A stretch of DNA of 64,000 nt from Macquaria australasica (GCA_005408345.1 SEMN01000319.1:372001-436000), one strand, 5' to 3'. Shown: positions 1-12,489, counted from the first letter of the stretch. Notes: generated by a model from the letters alone, not told the origin. Program-made: numbers and translations.

Positions 1-540
1 TGGACGTAAATCGTGAGGTGTGGAGTCATCCATGTCTAGCATAAAGACAAGGATGGATCATGAAGAATCTGAGACTGTACCTATAGCACATACTACATGA
101 GGATAGAGCTGAACCGTCCTTAAATCTAGTACAGTTATAATCAAGTTGATGTCGTTCCAGGGTTCTCATTTTCAAACCAGGACGAAACCAACAAGTCAGC
201 CAGCTGTGTCGCGGTCGCACTGCCGGCGTCCCCTTCTCTCCTCTCACAGATGACAACACAACCTACTGACTTATGTGTGTTAAGTGAGTCAGACAGTAGA
301 ATTACTCTGATTTTCAGGACACACATGACATGTTTTTGCAGTGCCAGCAAACTGACAGTCACGTGCACTCAATGAAGTACATACACACAGTAGGGCCACA
401 CACAGACACACACACAAAGCATTTTCACACAAACAGCTGTACAAAAACACACAGGGTTTGTACTTGCACATTAACGTGATTAACCAGCAATTTAACTTGC
501 AAGCTAGCTTGCCAAACCTGCTTGCTTGCGGTCTGTGTTC
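1..540. other. unassigned, CA-rich stretch
   Basis: Short open frames run here on the minus strand but have no recognisable domain, and the DNA between about 375 and 450 is CACA-rich. The text runs into the hAT-like repeat at its right and may belong to it. I see no gene. Confidence 0.3.
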
Positions 541-765
541 CAACATCATTAGGCGACCAAATTTCTTCCGATTTTATTTTGAAGTAACGATGTAACGAAG
601 ATGCTTACGGGAAATGCATCGGAGTAAAAGTACACATTTTATTTAGAAAATGTAGTGGGGTGAAAGTGAAAGTTGACAGAAATATTAAAAGTAAAGTACT
701 GATACTTCCAAAAAATACTTAAGTACTGTAACGAAGTATTATTACTTCGTTACAATACACCACTG
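540..765. mobile_element. hAT-like non-autonomous element, one end
   Basis: The stretch is rich in AAGTA and TAACGAAG words in both orientations and ends at 760-765 in CCACTG, so the outward-reading end begins CAGTGG. That is the usual start of hAT-type terminal repeats. From memory of teleost genomes, this text with paired TAACGAAG words is a common dispersed repeat. The left boundary is not clear and I could not find the partner terminus, so it is probably a truncated copy. No transposase reading frame is present. The family name is inference from the terminus; the repeat status is firmer. Confidence 0.5.
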
Positions 766-1665
766 CCCATCACCACAGCATCTCATAATGTGGGATGAGA
801 CTAAACTCAATTAAGTGCGTGGTCTGACATTAGATTTTTCTATCTGAATCACGTCATAAATGTCATTGCCGCTCCACCGCCAGCTCCGTGACTCACCAGT
901 CGGCAGAAAAAAACAAAACATTAAACTGAGCTTTTAACAGCACACTCTCCTGATTTTATTGGGCTGAAAGTGATGTGGAGAGCAGATATGCTATCTGGAG
1001 ATGTTACATGGAGGTTACATTGAGTGTTCCAGCTTAACTGCACACTACAAAAAAACAGTTTTCCCATCAATATTTCAGTGTTATGCAACACCAGCACACA
1101 TCAGACGAACAGTGCCCACAGAACGTGCACTGCTGCATGTTGGCGTCTATTTTAAGCGATGGAAGTGAACACAGGTAGTAGCCAAAGTTTTGGTGTCTGG
1201 TCTATTTTCTGTACACGCAGAGCTCCAATGCACAAGGAAAAGACACTTCTGATGGCTGTTTTAATCATACTGCCACAAAAGCAAACATACTGTATATTGT
1301 AAAACTGACAAACAGTGAAATGTCCTTGAGCAAAACTCTGAGCCCCATATTGCTCCCATTAGGTGTGCATGTGAGGAAAAATGTACTTTTGGCAAAAGCT
1401 TGAAAAAAATAGAGATTTATTTCCAGACTTGGTACTTAATGGTACATAAATACCAAAAATAAATAGTAATTAGTGATATATCATTCATATGGCATAAAAA
1501 CAATGCAACAAGTCCTCCAAATTAAATGACAAAATACATCTTCCGTAAGTGCCCTCCAGAGCAAACCTATAGTGTTGTTTCATCTGACACCTGTACTGGC
1601 AGGACAAAATCATTTGTTAGTGTCTTCAAAAACTGTTACACATCACTGCATTGATCTTACCCCAC
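766..1665. other. unassigned non-coding stretch
   Basis: AT-rich DNA with stops in all frames. No repeat family, RNA gene or splice-bordered exon was recognised. Confidence 0.4.
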
Positions 1666-1669
1666 TAGA

Positions 1670-1790
1670 GTTAAGGTTTGGTTAGGTTTAGGCACAAAAA
1701 TGACTTGGTTGGGGTTAGAGACAGATCACTGTTGGGGTTGGTTAAGGTTAGGTAACAATCCTGGTCATGTTTAAAAAAACAAACATTGTT
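1670..1790 (+). repeat. dispersed repeat with TTAGGTTTAGGCAC core (copy 1)
   Basis: The segment GGTTAGGTTTAGGCACAAA followed by ACTTGGTTGGGGTTAG, GGTTAAGGTTAG and a TCATG word recurs in the same order at 22465-22640 and, reversed, at 47950-48090. A related fragment lies near 25480-25530. Internal GGTTAGG words give it a telomere-like look, but it is an interspersed family rather than a telomere array. I do not know its class. Confidence 0.55.
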
Positions 1791-1799
1791 TCACAGTCC

Positions 1800-2870
1800 A
1801 ACATTTTGTTGACCAGCCATCCACCCGACCTCGTCCCTCTGCAGACTGTAACACCATCGCACTCTTTCTTCCTTTGACCCCGACAGGCAGCAGTCATTCA
1901 TAATCTCCACGGCCAGTATGAATGTAAACAGGACGTCTTTGGGCATTTTCTGAAACAGCTGATGCTGTCATTTTTCTCGGGAGGACAGTGTCAGCAGCTA
2001 AATTACTATTGCAAACACTTTATTAAAGGTATTTTGGGCATTCTATGCCTTTATTAGACAGACGACAGTAGAGACATGACAGGAAATTAAGGGAAAGGGA
2101 ACAACATGCAACAAGGTTCAGTTTGAGTTTGACTCTGACTGGGGACACTGCGGTTCATGGTTGGCACCATAAACCCCTAAACCACCAGGACGCCCTGCAG
2201 AAACTGCTTTAAAGGTGGGACATTTTAGCCTATGTACCATTTCTGAAACTTCTATATGTACTGTGACGCTCCCCAGGCCCTCCCCTCTATATCATGTGAC
2301 CAGTGTTCCTCTTTGTCTGTGCGGTTTGTGCTTAAGCTGCCATGATTTTAAAGGTGATGACATATTATTATTATTATTATATATAGATAATTATTAATGT
2401 GTTTGTATTTACAAATGCGCGTGCAGATTGCGCACAGTTGATTTGGCCTCTTTGGAGTTCTTAGTCATCTCACGTAGCTCTGATGCTCAGGCCTCTTTTA
2501 TATCTTACATGCTAATTAGCATTCAATCTAATTATTCAAGCTAATGACTTTGATGAGCACTGTGCTTCAGAGAGGAGTTGAAGTTTTTTCAGCTTGACAA
2601 GAGGTCCGTTACTTAAAACACACAGCGCTAAAAAGAGGTCAGCAGCCTGTTTTTACCTCGACCGGTTTCAGTCGGTTTCAGTAATGTGTTTACATATTTT
2701 AATGAAATTTGGAGGAGAATTAGGCCATGGACCAAACAAGTAATTAGTTTGTTGAGCCACTATTTATGGCCATTTATTGATGTCAGTAATTAAGTGTTAG
2801 AAGGACAGTCGGGGTGGAGAGAACTACAAAGGAAAGGTCCATTGTTTCATTTAAACTGTCTGTCAGTGCA
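1800..2870. other. unassigned non-coding stretch
   Basis: Mixed sequence with no recognised family. A short ATT-rich run lies near 2366-2395. The short frames present show no domain. Confidence 0.35.
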
Positions 2871-2877
2871 CCCCTTT

Positions 2878-3015
2878 GGTGGATTACTGGATGGATTGCC
2901 ATTACATTCGGTACAAACATTCATGTCCCCCTCAGGATAAACTGTAATCGCTTTGATGATACTCTGACTTTTCATCGAGCACCACCATCAGGTCAAAACT
3001 TTCATCGGTCCACTA
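2878..3015 (+). repeat. R1 dispersed repeat, one module
   Basis: It reads GGATGGATTGCCATT, then a CATTCATGT word, TTTGATGATACTCTGAC, CATCGAGCACCACCATCAGG and TCAAAAC. This is the same word order as the third module of the full R1 copy at 31700-32425. Only one module is present. R1 is a family I know as abundant in teleosts; its class is unknown to me. Confidence 0.7.
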
Positions 3016-3059
3016 CTTCCCTACACTCACTGAGGACATTTTCTTTACTCCAACTACAT

Positions 3060-5190
3060 ACTCACATGGTTGTGGAGTGATCCATTATGTATATTGTACA
3101 CTGTATAATTCAAGCTGTATCGCCACAAAATGCAGGCAGCGTAGACACAAGATAAGTATTTAAAACTGCTGTGATGTGAAGCTGTATAAAAGCATTTTTC
3201 TGCCAATAATAGCCACGAAGCTTTGATGTTGTACAACGTGTTTTTAACAGTTTGCATTAATAATCTCTGCAGCAGCAGCATCTCAGGAGCACGGACAGGT
3301 CATTGAATCTAAGGTATACTAGTGTATGATATTGATGTTGTATGAACGTCACTTGGCCGCAGACATAAAACCTGGCATCAATCTGGAGGTATCGCTCTTC
3401 CAGACAGCAGCAGGGAGGCTGCTTTATTGCTTCACCTTCATCTCTCATCATACTCACACCAGCTCACAGACGCGATGACCTGGGAATCCTCTGGTGTGCT
3501 GCCTAAAATACTCCAACCTCTTTTAACTTGTGAGTCTTTGCTCTTTTTTTTTTTGTTTAGTATGTGTTTCTGTTAGTTTCTTTTGCTCAGTTTCTTTTCT
3601 GTTTTTTGTGCTCTGCTCTTACTGATTTCTCTGATCTTCTCTGCCTTTTCATCTGTTTTCTGTGGTCTCTACCTCTAGTGTTCTCTTCTGTTTGTTTTTG
3701 TTTTTTGTGTATTTCTGTCACATCTGAATCAGACAAGCTTTGAGTTTATGGAAGCTGTTTTCAAATAATTAATTCAAGGCGTTCTCGCCCTTCTTCCTGA
3801 ACCTGAAACCTGACAATATTATTAGTGTTATGATCAGTTTACTCAAGTCAAATGCACTAATAAATACATTACAAGTGCTCGTCTTTGGTTCTCAACAGTT
3901 AGTTTAGTCTGTGTTGCTACTTTCTTGAGACCTGCTCTTCCAACACAGACAGTCTTTGTAACGCTGCCATTGTGCAATGTAAAACTCCTGATTGAATTTC
4001 TAAATTTGATTTGTTACAGGCCCAAATTACTATAATGATCATAATTCAAAATAAAGACTTATTTAACTGTGTTGATGCAGGCAAACCTTAAACAGCACCT
4101 GCAAATATTAATAACCTAATGACATATTAACAAATAATAAGACAGTAAGTGGACCATAACAAACACACAGGGAATGGAAATGTTTGCGTGACTGCTTCTT
4201 TTATATAACATTAACGTTATAATTGAAATATCAAGATTTTTTCCCCAAAAAATATTACAATTGTCTTAAATGTAATTGACCACTTTACCCTCAAAATATG
4301 TTTTTCCTGAAATATTATAACTTTATTCTCATAATGTGCTTTTTTTCTTGTAAAGTGATGACTTTATCCTAAAATGTTATTACTTATTTATTCTTGAAAT
4401 CTCATATTTTCCCCAGACAGTTGCCCTAATACTCCATCGTAGCATCCTCATTGTTTTCATGTGTAATTGGTAAAAGTTGACGGCCTACTGTCCTGAGAAC
4501 AGCTCTGCTGGTTGTTACTGTATGTACTTCACTCAAGGGAACCAGGCCAGCAGTTTCTCAGGAAGGGGGAGCTTCCCTCATCCACTTTTGCTTTTTTCTT
4601 TCCCCCAGTGGATCTGGGGATTTAAGTCATGACCTTCCAGTCACAAGCTGGCATCTGTATCCCCGAGGCCACTGCTGCCCGCTGCGTTTCCCTGTGAAAT
4701 GAACCCAACTTGTTGTTTGGGTTCCTCATCTGATTTGGACCATTGTACATCTGTGTAAATGGCATCAGATTGGTCCGTTCTGATGTGGATCAGATGGAGC
4801 CAGATGGCTTTGTGGTTCAGTGAGTTTGGATGCTCTGATGTGCCCTTATACAGTGTGTTCAGGCAGCGAGCGGCAGGACAAACAGCAGGACATACAGGGA
4901 AACAAGAAAAACAGCTAAAATGTTTATAGAAAAACATCTGGCCAATTTTCATGTGCACTCAACTGTAAACTCTGTGTGTGCACATTTATCAATCAATCAG
5001 CTCACTTAACTTTAGACTAAATTTATAATAATAATATATATATATATTAATATAATAATCAAATATAAAATAAGAGAAAGATAAAAAAAGAGAGAGAATA
5101 ATATAAGAGGAGAACATATAGCGCATATTCATCAATTAGGGTTAATATACATTAACAAAGTATCTGGCGTGACCAGTCTTTCCCTAACAC
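3060..5190. other. unassigned stretch with low-complexity tracts
   Basis: It contains a T-rich tract at 3541-3730, AT-rich DNA at 4200-4420 and a TA-rich run at 5020-5060. No coding or RNA feature is supported. Confidence 0.35.
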
Positions 5191-5199
5191 TAGTAGTTT

Positions 5200-5770
5200 G
5201 GTGTGTCGTCATCCTCCTGATAGGCCCGCCAGGTCTATCTGTACTGTGTACACTATGTACTGACTTGTGTAGTGCGTTAATTTTGACAGGGTAGTGTCAT
5301 CCCAAATCAAATACTGCTGTTCGATGGAAATGACGATCGTAACCTTTGACCACGTCTTCTTCTTCTTCTTTTTAATGGCGGACTGTCGCCGGAGCATTAT
5401 TGCCAACATTTTACCACGATTGCAGCACGCCGAAATATCTGCCAGCTTGTTTGCTCACTTGACTTCAATTCAATTATATTAAAAATTAATAAAAAATGAA
5501 CGTGCTTTTACTTTTAGCCGTAACACTCGCAACCGCGGTCGTCATTTTCATACGTTGGTGGTCCTCCCCTTCTGCTACGTAGCCAAGATAGTGACCGTTG
5601 AGGGTGAGAAGTGTGCAGCGTTCCACACTCAACTTTCTGACCGTTTTGTGTACATCATCCGGGTACTTATAGTACACTGCATTTTGCCAGACTTGTCAGT
5701 GTGAACGCACTTATGCACTCAAAATATTAAGTGTAAGTATGTAAGTACACGATTTGAGACACAGCATGTG
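5200..5770. mobile_element. possible miniature inverted-repeat element
   Basis: The left part carries GTACTGTGTACACTATGTAC and the right part AAGTGTAAGTATGTAAGTAC followed by GATTTGAGACACAGC. Such paired, roughly inverted GTACTATGTA-type ends closing with GACACAGC are common in teleost miniature transposons. The interior is unusually GC- and CpG-rich for this window (around 5380-5600). The ends do not match exactly, so boundaries are approximate and the class is open. Confidence 0.35.
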
Positions 5771-6005
5771 TCTTGTTGCGTATTCTTTCCAAAATGTATT
5801 GTATTTATACCAAAGTGACTGAAACATTCGGTTTCCCTCGAGAACCATCATGGCGAGTATCAGGATGAGCGATTAACCCTAAACTAAAATCTATCAAACA
5901 GGAAGATCTCACCCAGCACAGCTTTACATTTAACTTGATGAACTTTTTAACCATTCAGTGCACATTTGTATTCAACTTCTCTTTGTTCTTCTTTGTCCCA
6001 TTCAG

Positions 6006-6034
6006 TCTGTGATGGATGTATACATGGTGAGCAT
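6006..6034 (+). other. candidate microexon
   Basis: A long pyrimidine tract (5974-6004) ends in CATTCAG, a strong splice acceptor. It is followed by 21 nt (6006-6026) ending at ATG before GTGAGC, or 29 nt (to 6034) ending before GTAAGT, which is a near-consensus donor. In frame zero the 21-nt version would read SVMDVYM. The 150 bases downstream are balanced and complex, unlike the AT-rich surroundings, as often seen next to conserved alternative exons. No host gene is visible, so this rests on splice signals only. Confidence 0.2.
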
Positions 6035-6239
6035 GTAAGTCGACGGATCAATGCGCTCATGCCAGAGTATTCTCTGAGCCCTGAAGGCCATCACGGTGCC
6101 ATGGAAAGTCTCCTCAGGCCTAATCAATACGCTGACCTGTCAGTGATAAAGTTGATCAGGGCCCAGAGGATTAGACAATGGTGTAAATTTTACTGGACCA
6201 CAGGGCTGAAAATTCTGTGATTTGTTCGTTTACATATCT

Positions 6240-7010
6240 CTCCATCCATCCATCGATCATACAGCATGTGCGATGAAATCTGATCAATAAAGACAGATGA
6301 CTGATCAGAAGCAGTGCTCTTCAGATATCAAATAAACACAACATTCGGTTGACCTTAACACTATTGGTGCACTACTGTTCTCCTTTTCAGCCTTCTCTAC
6401 TGTACTACGTGTTACACCATCGTGTTATTAGTTTAATTTTATGCTGTCAGTTATTTTAAAATAGCAGATGACCCCTTTTTGTCACAGTAGATATCATATT
6501 TTAGAGCAAATCTCTCTGTGAGTAATGAGAATCCAGTGTCTGATAATTACAGCAGATTTAAAGCTAATTTTAACACCTCCTGTTACCTGCAGTCACTGTT
6601 CAGGTCAGCTGATAAAACACGCCTGACAGTAATTACACAGCCTACGTGTGCGTTTAACAAAGACTTACAGTGAGAGAAAGATAATCACAAACATAAAACC
6701 TATCATCTCCCGAGTGTGATTGTGTGCACAGCACGAGTGTGTATATCCAACGAGGAAGAAGCCTGGGTGGAGCCGAGGAGGGAGAACAACGAGGGAGAGT
6801 TCTGCTACCCGACCTGGGCAATTTGTTTGCATAAAACTTGGCATCTGGGTTCAGTTGTGGTTATTTTCAAATGTAATTCATTAAGATTTTTTTTTCTTTT
6901 TCTCTCTGTCTGACTGTGTCAGTGTATACCATGTGCTGTACGGTGAGAAAAAAACGAAAGAGGGAAGAAGACAGAGTGTTGCCAGTGTGTTTCATTAGCC
7001 TGGTGAGCTA
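6240..7010. other. unassigned non-coding stretch
   Basis: I recognise nothing here. A small open frame at 6716-6913 has no domain and no splice context. Confidence 0.3.
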
Positions 7011-7015
7011 AGTGA

Positions 7016-7106
7016 GGGATAATGCCCTCTGCTGCGTGTCGGACGGTTCTGGCCTCCCCGTCGTCCATTAATTCCTGATAATGGACACCTCGTCGGGCAT
7101 TATCCC
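7016..7106. repeat. double inverted repeat, possible miniature element
   Basis: A perfect 12-bp inverted pair, GGGATAATGCCC (7016-7027) and GGGCATTATCCC (7095-7106), encloses a second perfect 8-bp hairpin, GTCCATTA (7063-7070) and TAATGGAC (7079-7086), with an 8-base loop. The whole is 91 bp and GC-richer than its surroundings. I have a sense of having seen similar text as an old dispersed element in vertebrates, but cannot name it. Confidence 0.5.
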
Positions 7107-7329
7107 AATTTGCAAATTGTAAATGGAGGCTTTGACTGCGTCCCTGTTGCTATGGTTACTCATTAGGCTGATACTATGTAGCCAGCACATTTCACTCTTT
7201 CACTGGAACTACTTCAGGTGTCCATCGTCAGGAATTAAAGGACACCCTGCAGCCAATCAGAATTGAGTATTCACCCAGACCATGGTATAATGTTCAGTAA
7301 TTGATCAAATAAACCAGAAATACACCTTC

Positions 7330-7420
7330 AGCTCTTGGGTCGGGTTCGGTTCTCAAATTTGACAGTTCCCGTCGGGTTCAGTCGGGCCACGTCAAGGTCT
7401 CAGTTTTGGGCAGGTGCAGA
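7330..7420. repeat. probable dispersed repeat fragment (TCGGGTTCGG)
   Basis: It contains GGGTCGGGTTCGGTTCTC and then CCCGTCGGGTTCAGTCGGGCC within 70 bases, a GC-rich doubled motif in an AT-rich setting. I associate it with a teleost dispersed repeat, without a name. Confidence 0.3.
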
Positions 7421-7429
7421 ACCTTACGA

Positions 7430-9285
7430 GGAGTCACCACAGCTAAGTGTGATAGGTTGAGACACCTGTCAATCAAAGAAACATACTAACAGCAGTGTTC
7501 CTTGCATGCTGGTCTGACGTCAAAGCCTACTCACGACTACCAATGTAACATAGTCCTCAATCACCAAGAGGACATTTTGTACTCAAGAGATGGTAGCTTT
7601 GAAGAAAGGCTTGATTTGAGTAATTCTGGCTGGGATGTATTTTTTGTCCATTTCTTACGTAGAACTTGCTCTGAGGAGTGGACATTGTAGAGTATGGAGG
7701 AGAAGAATAATTACTGCAACTGAAAGTACTCACCAACGCCCCTATTAGTGAGTGGATGTTAGTGCTGAGGATGAAGCCATTTAAGGTGAAATCATGACTG
7801 AAAGTTGTCACTGCGTACATGCAAATGCGTGGTGTGTATTAAAATTAAAATTCCAAACTTATCACAGACAGGGCTCATTATTTTCTGGCTTTATTTCAAA
7901 ATTAAATTTGTTTAGAATAAACAAAACCCAGTAACACCAAAATCTGGATGCAAATCATATTTTAAACATTTGCAGGGCAAACTCTGTAGTTTAACTGTTC
8001 ATTATTAGTTCTTAATTACTTTGGGGGATTCTGGTGCACAATAAGAAGCTTATTTGCATTTAATCCCATTTCCTCTTCACTGTTTAACTAAGCTAATTCT
8101 GAAAAGGGGCCACATGAACTGCAGTGAACAGTCAGGGAGCACAAACTTTTGGTTGTGTGAGGACACAACATCCAAGTGAAAAATCATTTAAAGACAATTC
8201 AGCTGCTTTTAAACATCTTTTACAGTGAAAACTGAAAATAATGATCTTTAGACTCATATGGTGGCCACTCCAATGTGATGTTCTATCTGTTATATAAATG
8301 TAACATCATCTGATAGCTCGTTCCATCATCAACAAAGACCCACACCATCAGTCTTTATAAATGACCTCTCTGTCATGTCTATTTGCAATTTCGTATTTAT
8401 TCTTGTAATGTGGAACCACCAATTCACCGTAGATTTAAGTCATTATAAGGTGTGTTTGTCATCCTTTTTGAGTTTGTTTCTGCATCAGATACAGTATGTG
8501 CGCACATCCTATTTTTTTTATTGAAGCTTTTTCCTGCACTCTGCCAGTAAATGTACAGGTTTTCATGTTTTCATAGAGCCATACAAAAAAACAAAAAAAC
8601 CTGACCAATGACCTTCAGCAGTACATTTACTTTCAATCATCTGAATTTTATTTCAAACTATCTGTCGAAGCACATCCTTTCTAAATGCTGTATGAAATGA
8701 ATCCATCAGCGCAGCATTTATTAGGCTGTGAACATGTATTAGATTATGAAAACAAACATCACCACATGCCACATTAAAGTGCATCTTTCAAAGCATGACT
8801 TCAGTGGCAGCCGGAAAGCAATCTGCTGTTGCCATAAAAGTGAAAGGATGACATGTTGTCTGTCAAAGGTGTTGGTGGGCTGGAGGGTTGAGATGGGAGC
8901 ATTATAGTGGAGCCAAAGGAAGGTCACTGTGTTACATATGAGTGACATGTATAATCTACTGCATGTCATGCTCTCTCCTCCCACACCGAATTTGTATTTA
9001 TCGCAGTAAATCAAATGTGGTGGTACTTTTTGGTGGTACTTTCATCTCTCTCTGTGAGGGAAGGAACGCTCTGGGGCATGTTAGTGTATGAAGCCTGCAG
9101 TCTTTATTATGAAAGCTGTGGTTCTTTTTTATGAATGAACAAAGGAGTGTAGGCTATACACGAGCCTAAACTGATGTATACGGCTGGAGTTATCTATGTA
9201 TCAACCATCCATTTTCTACCACGAGAAACTCTGTTTCACAAACAAACTTAACGCGCTTAGAAGTCTTCTTATTACTTATTATTAG
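7430..9285. other. unassigned non-coding stretch
   Basis: AT-rich DNA. Short frames at 7502-7690, 7557-7820 and 8739-9014 show no domain or splice borders. Confidence 0.35.
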
Positions 9286-9289
9286 TCTT

Positions 9290-9540
9290 CTTATAACATT
9301 TGGCAGCTAAAGAGCAAGATATTTTACTCAGGAGTGGGTGGAGCCCAAACCAGAGTTTAAAGAGTGAGAACTGGACTTACATTCATCACGTGGACACAAA
9401 CATGGCTCCAAATAAATGCGTGATAGAGTGATTTTATTGTTGTTGTGTAATCCTTGATATTTTGCAGGCATGTGTGAGCTGGGGTCCTCTCTCCCATTGT
9501 ATCAAATAAAAACTAAACTAAATTAAAGTCTTAGTATCAA
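9290..9540 (+). repeat. R2 dispersed repeat, copy 1
   Basis: It shows GGCAGCTAAAGAGCAAGATA, then CTCAGGAGTGGGTGGAGCCC, CCAGAG, GGACTTACATTCATCA, a GGACACAAACATGGCTCC word and the tail. The same chain of words recurs at 42115, 44055, 46180 and 56510. Class unknown; a teleost interspersed family from memory. Confidence 0.6.
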
Positions 9541-9647
9541 AACACATTGTGATAGACAACTGCACCACAGGGGGTTTAAATCAGTGGCAGAAAAAACCTT
9601 TAGTTTCAATTTAAAGGGTAATTCCGGTACTTTTAAACTTAGTTTTA

Positions 9648-10098
9648 GTTACCAAAAGTTTTGGAATTGGTGCACTAGATCACCACAGCCGGCATATGCA
9701 AATGGGCAGCAATGGCTGCAACGTAATCCTCCCGTCAAAGTCCGTCCACTAAAAGTGCTTGTTTTTGCCACTGGCAGGCTCAGACTGTTATTCTAAGTGT
9801 CTGACAACATTATGGAAAGGATCCCTACAGAGAGAGACTGTTTTGTTAAAGAGTAAGATCCTTTCTGTTTAACCAGAAACAGAAAGTCTTGCTCTGAAAT
9901 CTCATGAGAGGTTGAATTGTTGCATGAAGACAACGGTGTTTCTGGTAAAACAAAAAGTTATTACTATTTCTACTAATTTTACTGGATGTACTTTTCACAG
10001 GTGCAGTTGACCCAAAGGATTACGTTGCAGCCATTGCAGCACGTTTGCGCCTTCCTGCTGAGGCGATCTACTGGACCAATTCTAAAACCTTTGGTAAC
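9648..10098. mobile_element. fold-back element with 83-bp inverted arms
   Basis: The left arm (9648-9730) begins GTTACCAAAAGTTTTGGAAT and ends GCTGCAACGTAATCCT. The right arm (10016-10098) is its imperfect reverse complement, beginning AGGATTACGTTGCAGCCATT and ending CTTTGGTAAC. Arms are equal in length and enclose 285 bp. The outer repeat may extend left to about 9610. The interior word GGCTCAGACTGTTATTC with CATTATGGAAAGGATCCC matches a repeat I know from teleosts. No transposase frame; class unknown. Confidence 0.6.
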
Positions 10099-10163
10099 TG
10101 TTAGTCATTTAGACCCCAATATATGTAAACAGAGTATACCAATCCCTAATTGAAAGCAACATT

Positions 10164-10661
<498 letters not shown>

Positions 10662-10762
10662 ACATTGTGTCCTGATTTAGTGTCAAAAGCAAGACAAAGT
10701 TTTCCAAAGTAGTTAAACTGGGCAATACAATTACAGGCTGCAAACAACCCCAACTGTCCTAT

Positions 10763-10938
10763 CACCATGGCAAAGCGGTCCAACGCTTACGTGGCAAATC
10801 TTGGACGATCATAGCCGTCCCTTAAATCACCACTTTCAGCTACTGCCCTCAGGGCAAAGGTACCGAGTCCCCCTCGCAAAGAAAAACATCTACAGAAAAT
10901 CATTTGTTCCTGTTGCCATAAAATATCTTACTCAGTAG
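10763..10938 (+). pseudogene. LINE ORF2 C-terminal remnant
   Basis: One frame, with its stop TAG at 10936-10938, reads LDDHSRPLNHHFQ, then LLPSGQRYRVPLAKKN and SFVPVAIKYLT. The chain of P-L-N...LLPSG.RYR.P and then KSFVP.AI is the usual C-terminus of fish non-LTR retrotransposon polyproteins, just after the reverse transcriptase. Upstream there is only an incoherent 100 bases before the solo LTR, so the copy is 5'-truncated. A 3' untranslated part with a repeat tail follows, as expected for this class. The clade (L2-like is my guess) needs a database comparison. Confidence 0.75.
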
Positions 10939-11160
10939 GGACAGCCACCATTTGAAGACCGTCTGCTTCCTCCTTGTAATGTAGCTTTTATTGTGTTTTT
11001 TATGTAAATGCGTTTTAATGTGTCCGGTCTGGACGTGATATGTTGTGTTCTAATGTTCCCCCCTTTTTAATAGCAGACTTTTCCACATGCAAGCAAACAC
11101 AAATTTCTGCCCTTTGCACGCAAAAGGTAGACAATAAAGTATTTTCTATTCTATTCTATT
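10939..11160 (+). mobile_element. LINE 3' end with ATTCT tail
   Basis: Directly after the ORF2 remnant, an AT-rich 3' region ends GACAATAAAGTATTTTC followed by TATTCTATTCTATT (about 11136-11160). The AATAAAG word plus a short tandem tail is the normal 3' end of L2-like fish LINEs. Confidence 0.7.
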
Positions 11161-11164
11161 ACCC

Positions 11165-12260
11165 TTTAATTTAGCACCCAACCAAGTTGTATGAAACAGT
11201 TAAAAATGAAACCATCAAGAGTTATGATTCTGTAGTGTATATATTTGGGTTTCTTGTTTCTGAATGTGACTGTGACTGTAACTGTTCTGAATGGTGTGAC
11301 AGTGTGAGTGAATTCTGCTCTGTACATGCCATCGTACATCATGGATCCCTGAGGAGACACTGAGTTCCTTCAGCAAAGAATAGAAGTTGACAAATTATTC
11401 CTAATTACACACATGTAATGCTTTAACTCAAGTGCTTTACATGCCTGCGGTTCTCCCTTAAATGCACCACAGTTGATATCCAGACACTTCAGAGACTTAT
11501 CTACACATTGTGCTGGATTTAATATTCCATTCATGTTAACCATCTCTGCTTTCAGAATACCTGAGAACCAGAACTGAGTAACTCCCAGAATTTAATGAAG
11601 CCTTCACCAGATTCAAGCCCTTTGAGTACTAAAAACCTTATTAATTGTGCAGAAAAAAAGGTAAAATCTCTCTGCTTATATCTTGATTCTCACATCCATA
11701 TTTTTCTAGTATAAAAAAAACATCCATAGCTGCTAAGAAAGTCTCTATGAGTATTGGAAATGTATGCTGCGTGGGCTAAATGCCAAGTGAGATGTTAAAT
11801 AATTATGATGAAGGCAATAGCTGTTAAATTAGGCTGATGGTCTAATTTCACCCGTGGCGAGCCCGTTGGGGATATACAGCCTCCAGAGTCTGAGCTGGGG
11901 AAAGATATTAAAGTCGGATTTAATTAAAAAACAAAACTTGGATGGAAGTGTCTAGAAAATGTACGTACAGAGCTGTCATTTCAGGCAACAGGATGGTAGA
12001 CTACCTGTAAATCAAAGAGTGGGGAGAGTTGGGTAAAGTTTTTTGTGTGAGTCTAATACTTGGGAAAATGTTCCAACAAAAAAAAGTAGTCATACCACAA
12101 TGTAGAGATACTCCATTACAAAAGTCCTGCAAATTTTGGGAGCAAGTATTTGCATTAAAATGAACTCAAGCATGACAAACGTAAACGTGTTTATTGAGAA
12201 GAAGAGTTTCTTTTAGAATACTAAAACATTTATGAAAAATGTTGTGGCTGTTTAAACATA
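11165..12260. other. unassigned non-coding stretch
   Basis: No repeat or gene was recognised. The part 11820-11900 is GC-balanced and could be conserved non-coding DNA, but that is only an impression. Confidence 0.3.
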
Positions 12261-12261
12261 A

Positions 12262-12480
12262 GTAATTCAGAATCAGAATCAGGGTTATTGCCAAGTAGGT
12301 TTTCACATATTTGCCTTGGTATTTTGGTGCATAACAATAAACATGGTAAGTAGAAAATATAAAGAAGGATAAAGCAAGTACTGCAAGTTAAGAATATATA
12401 AAATATACAATTGACAAAAAAATGTGAAAAATGTGAATATGTACAATATGATTGTTATTTAAATGTAATGGAGTGAAAAA
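12262..12480 (+). mobile_element. LINE-derived 3' fragment (AATCAGAATCAG type)
   Basis: It begins AATCAGAATCAGGGTTATTG and CCAAGTAGGTTTTCACA, then TTGCCTTGGTATTTTGGTGC, followed by an A-rich run with GAATATGTACAATATG. I recognise this word order as a very common teleost LINE-derived tail. No coding part remains. Confidence 0.6.
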
Positions 12481-12489
12481 ATATAGGGG

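Noticed and set aside
1674..1760. GGTTAGG words as an interstitial telomere
   Set aside because: The vertebrate telomere unit TTAGGG is not in tandem; the text is an interspersed repeat found again at 22465 and 47950.
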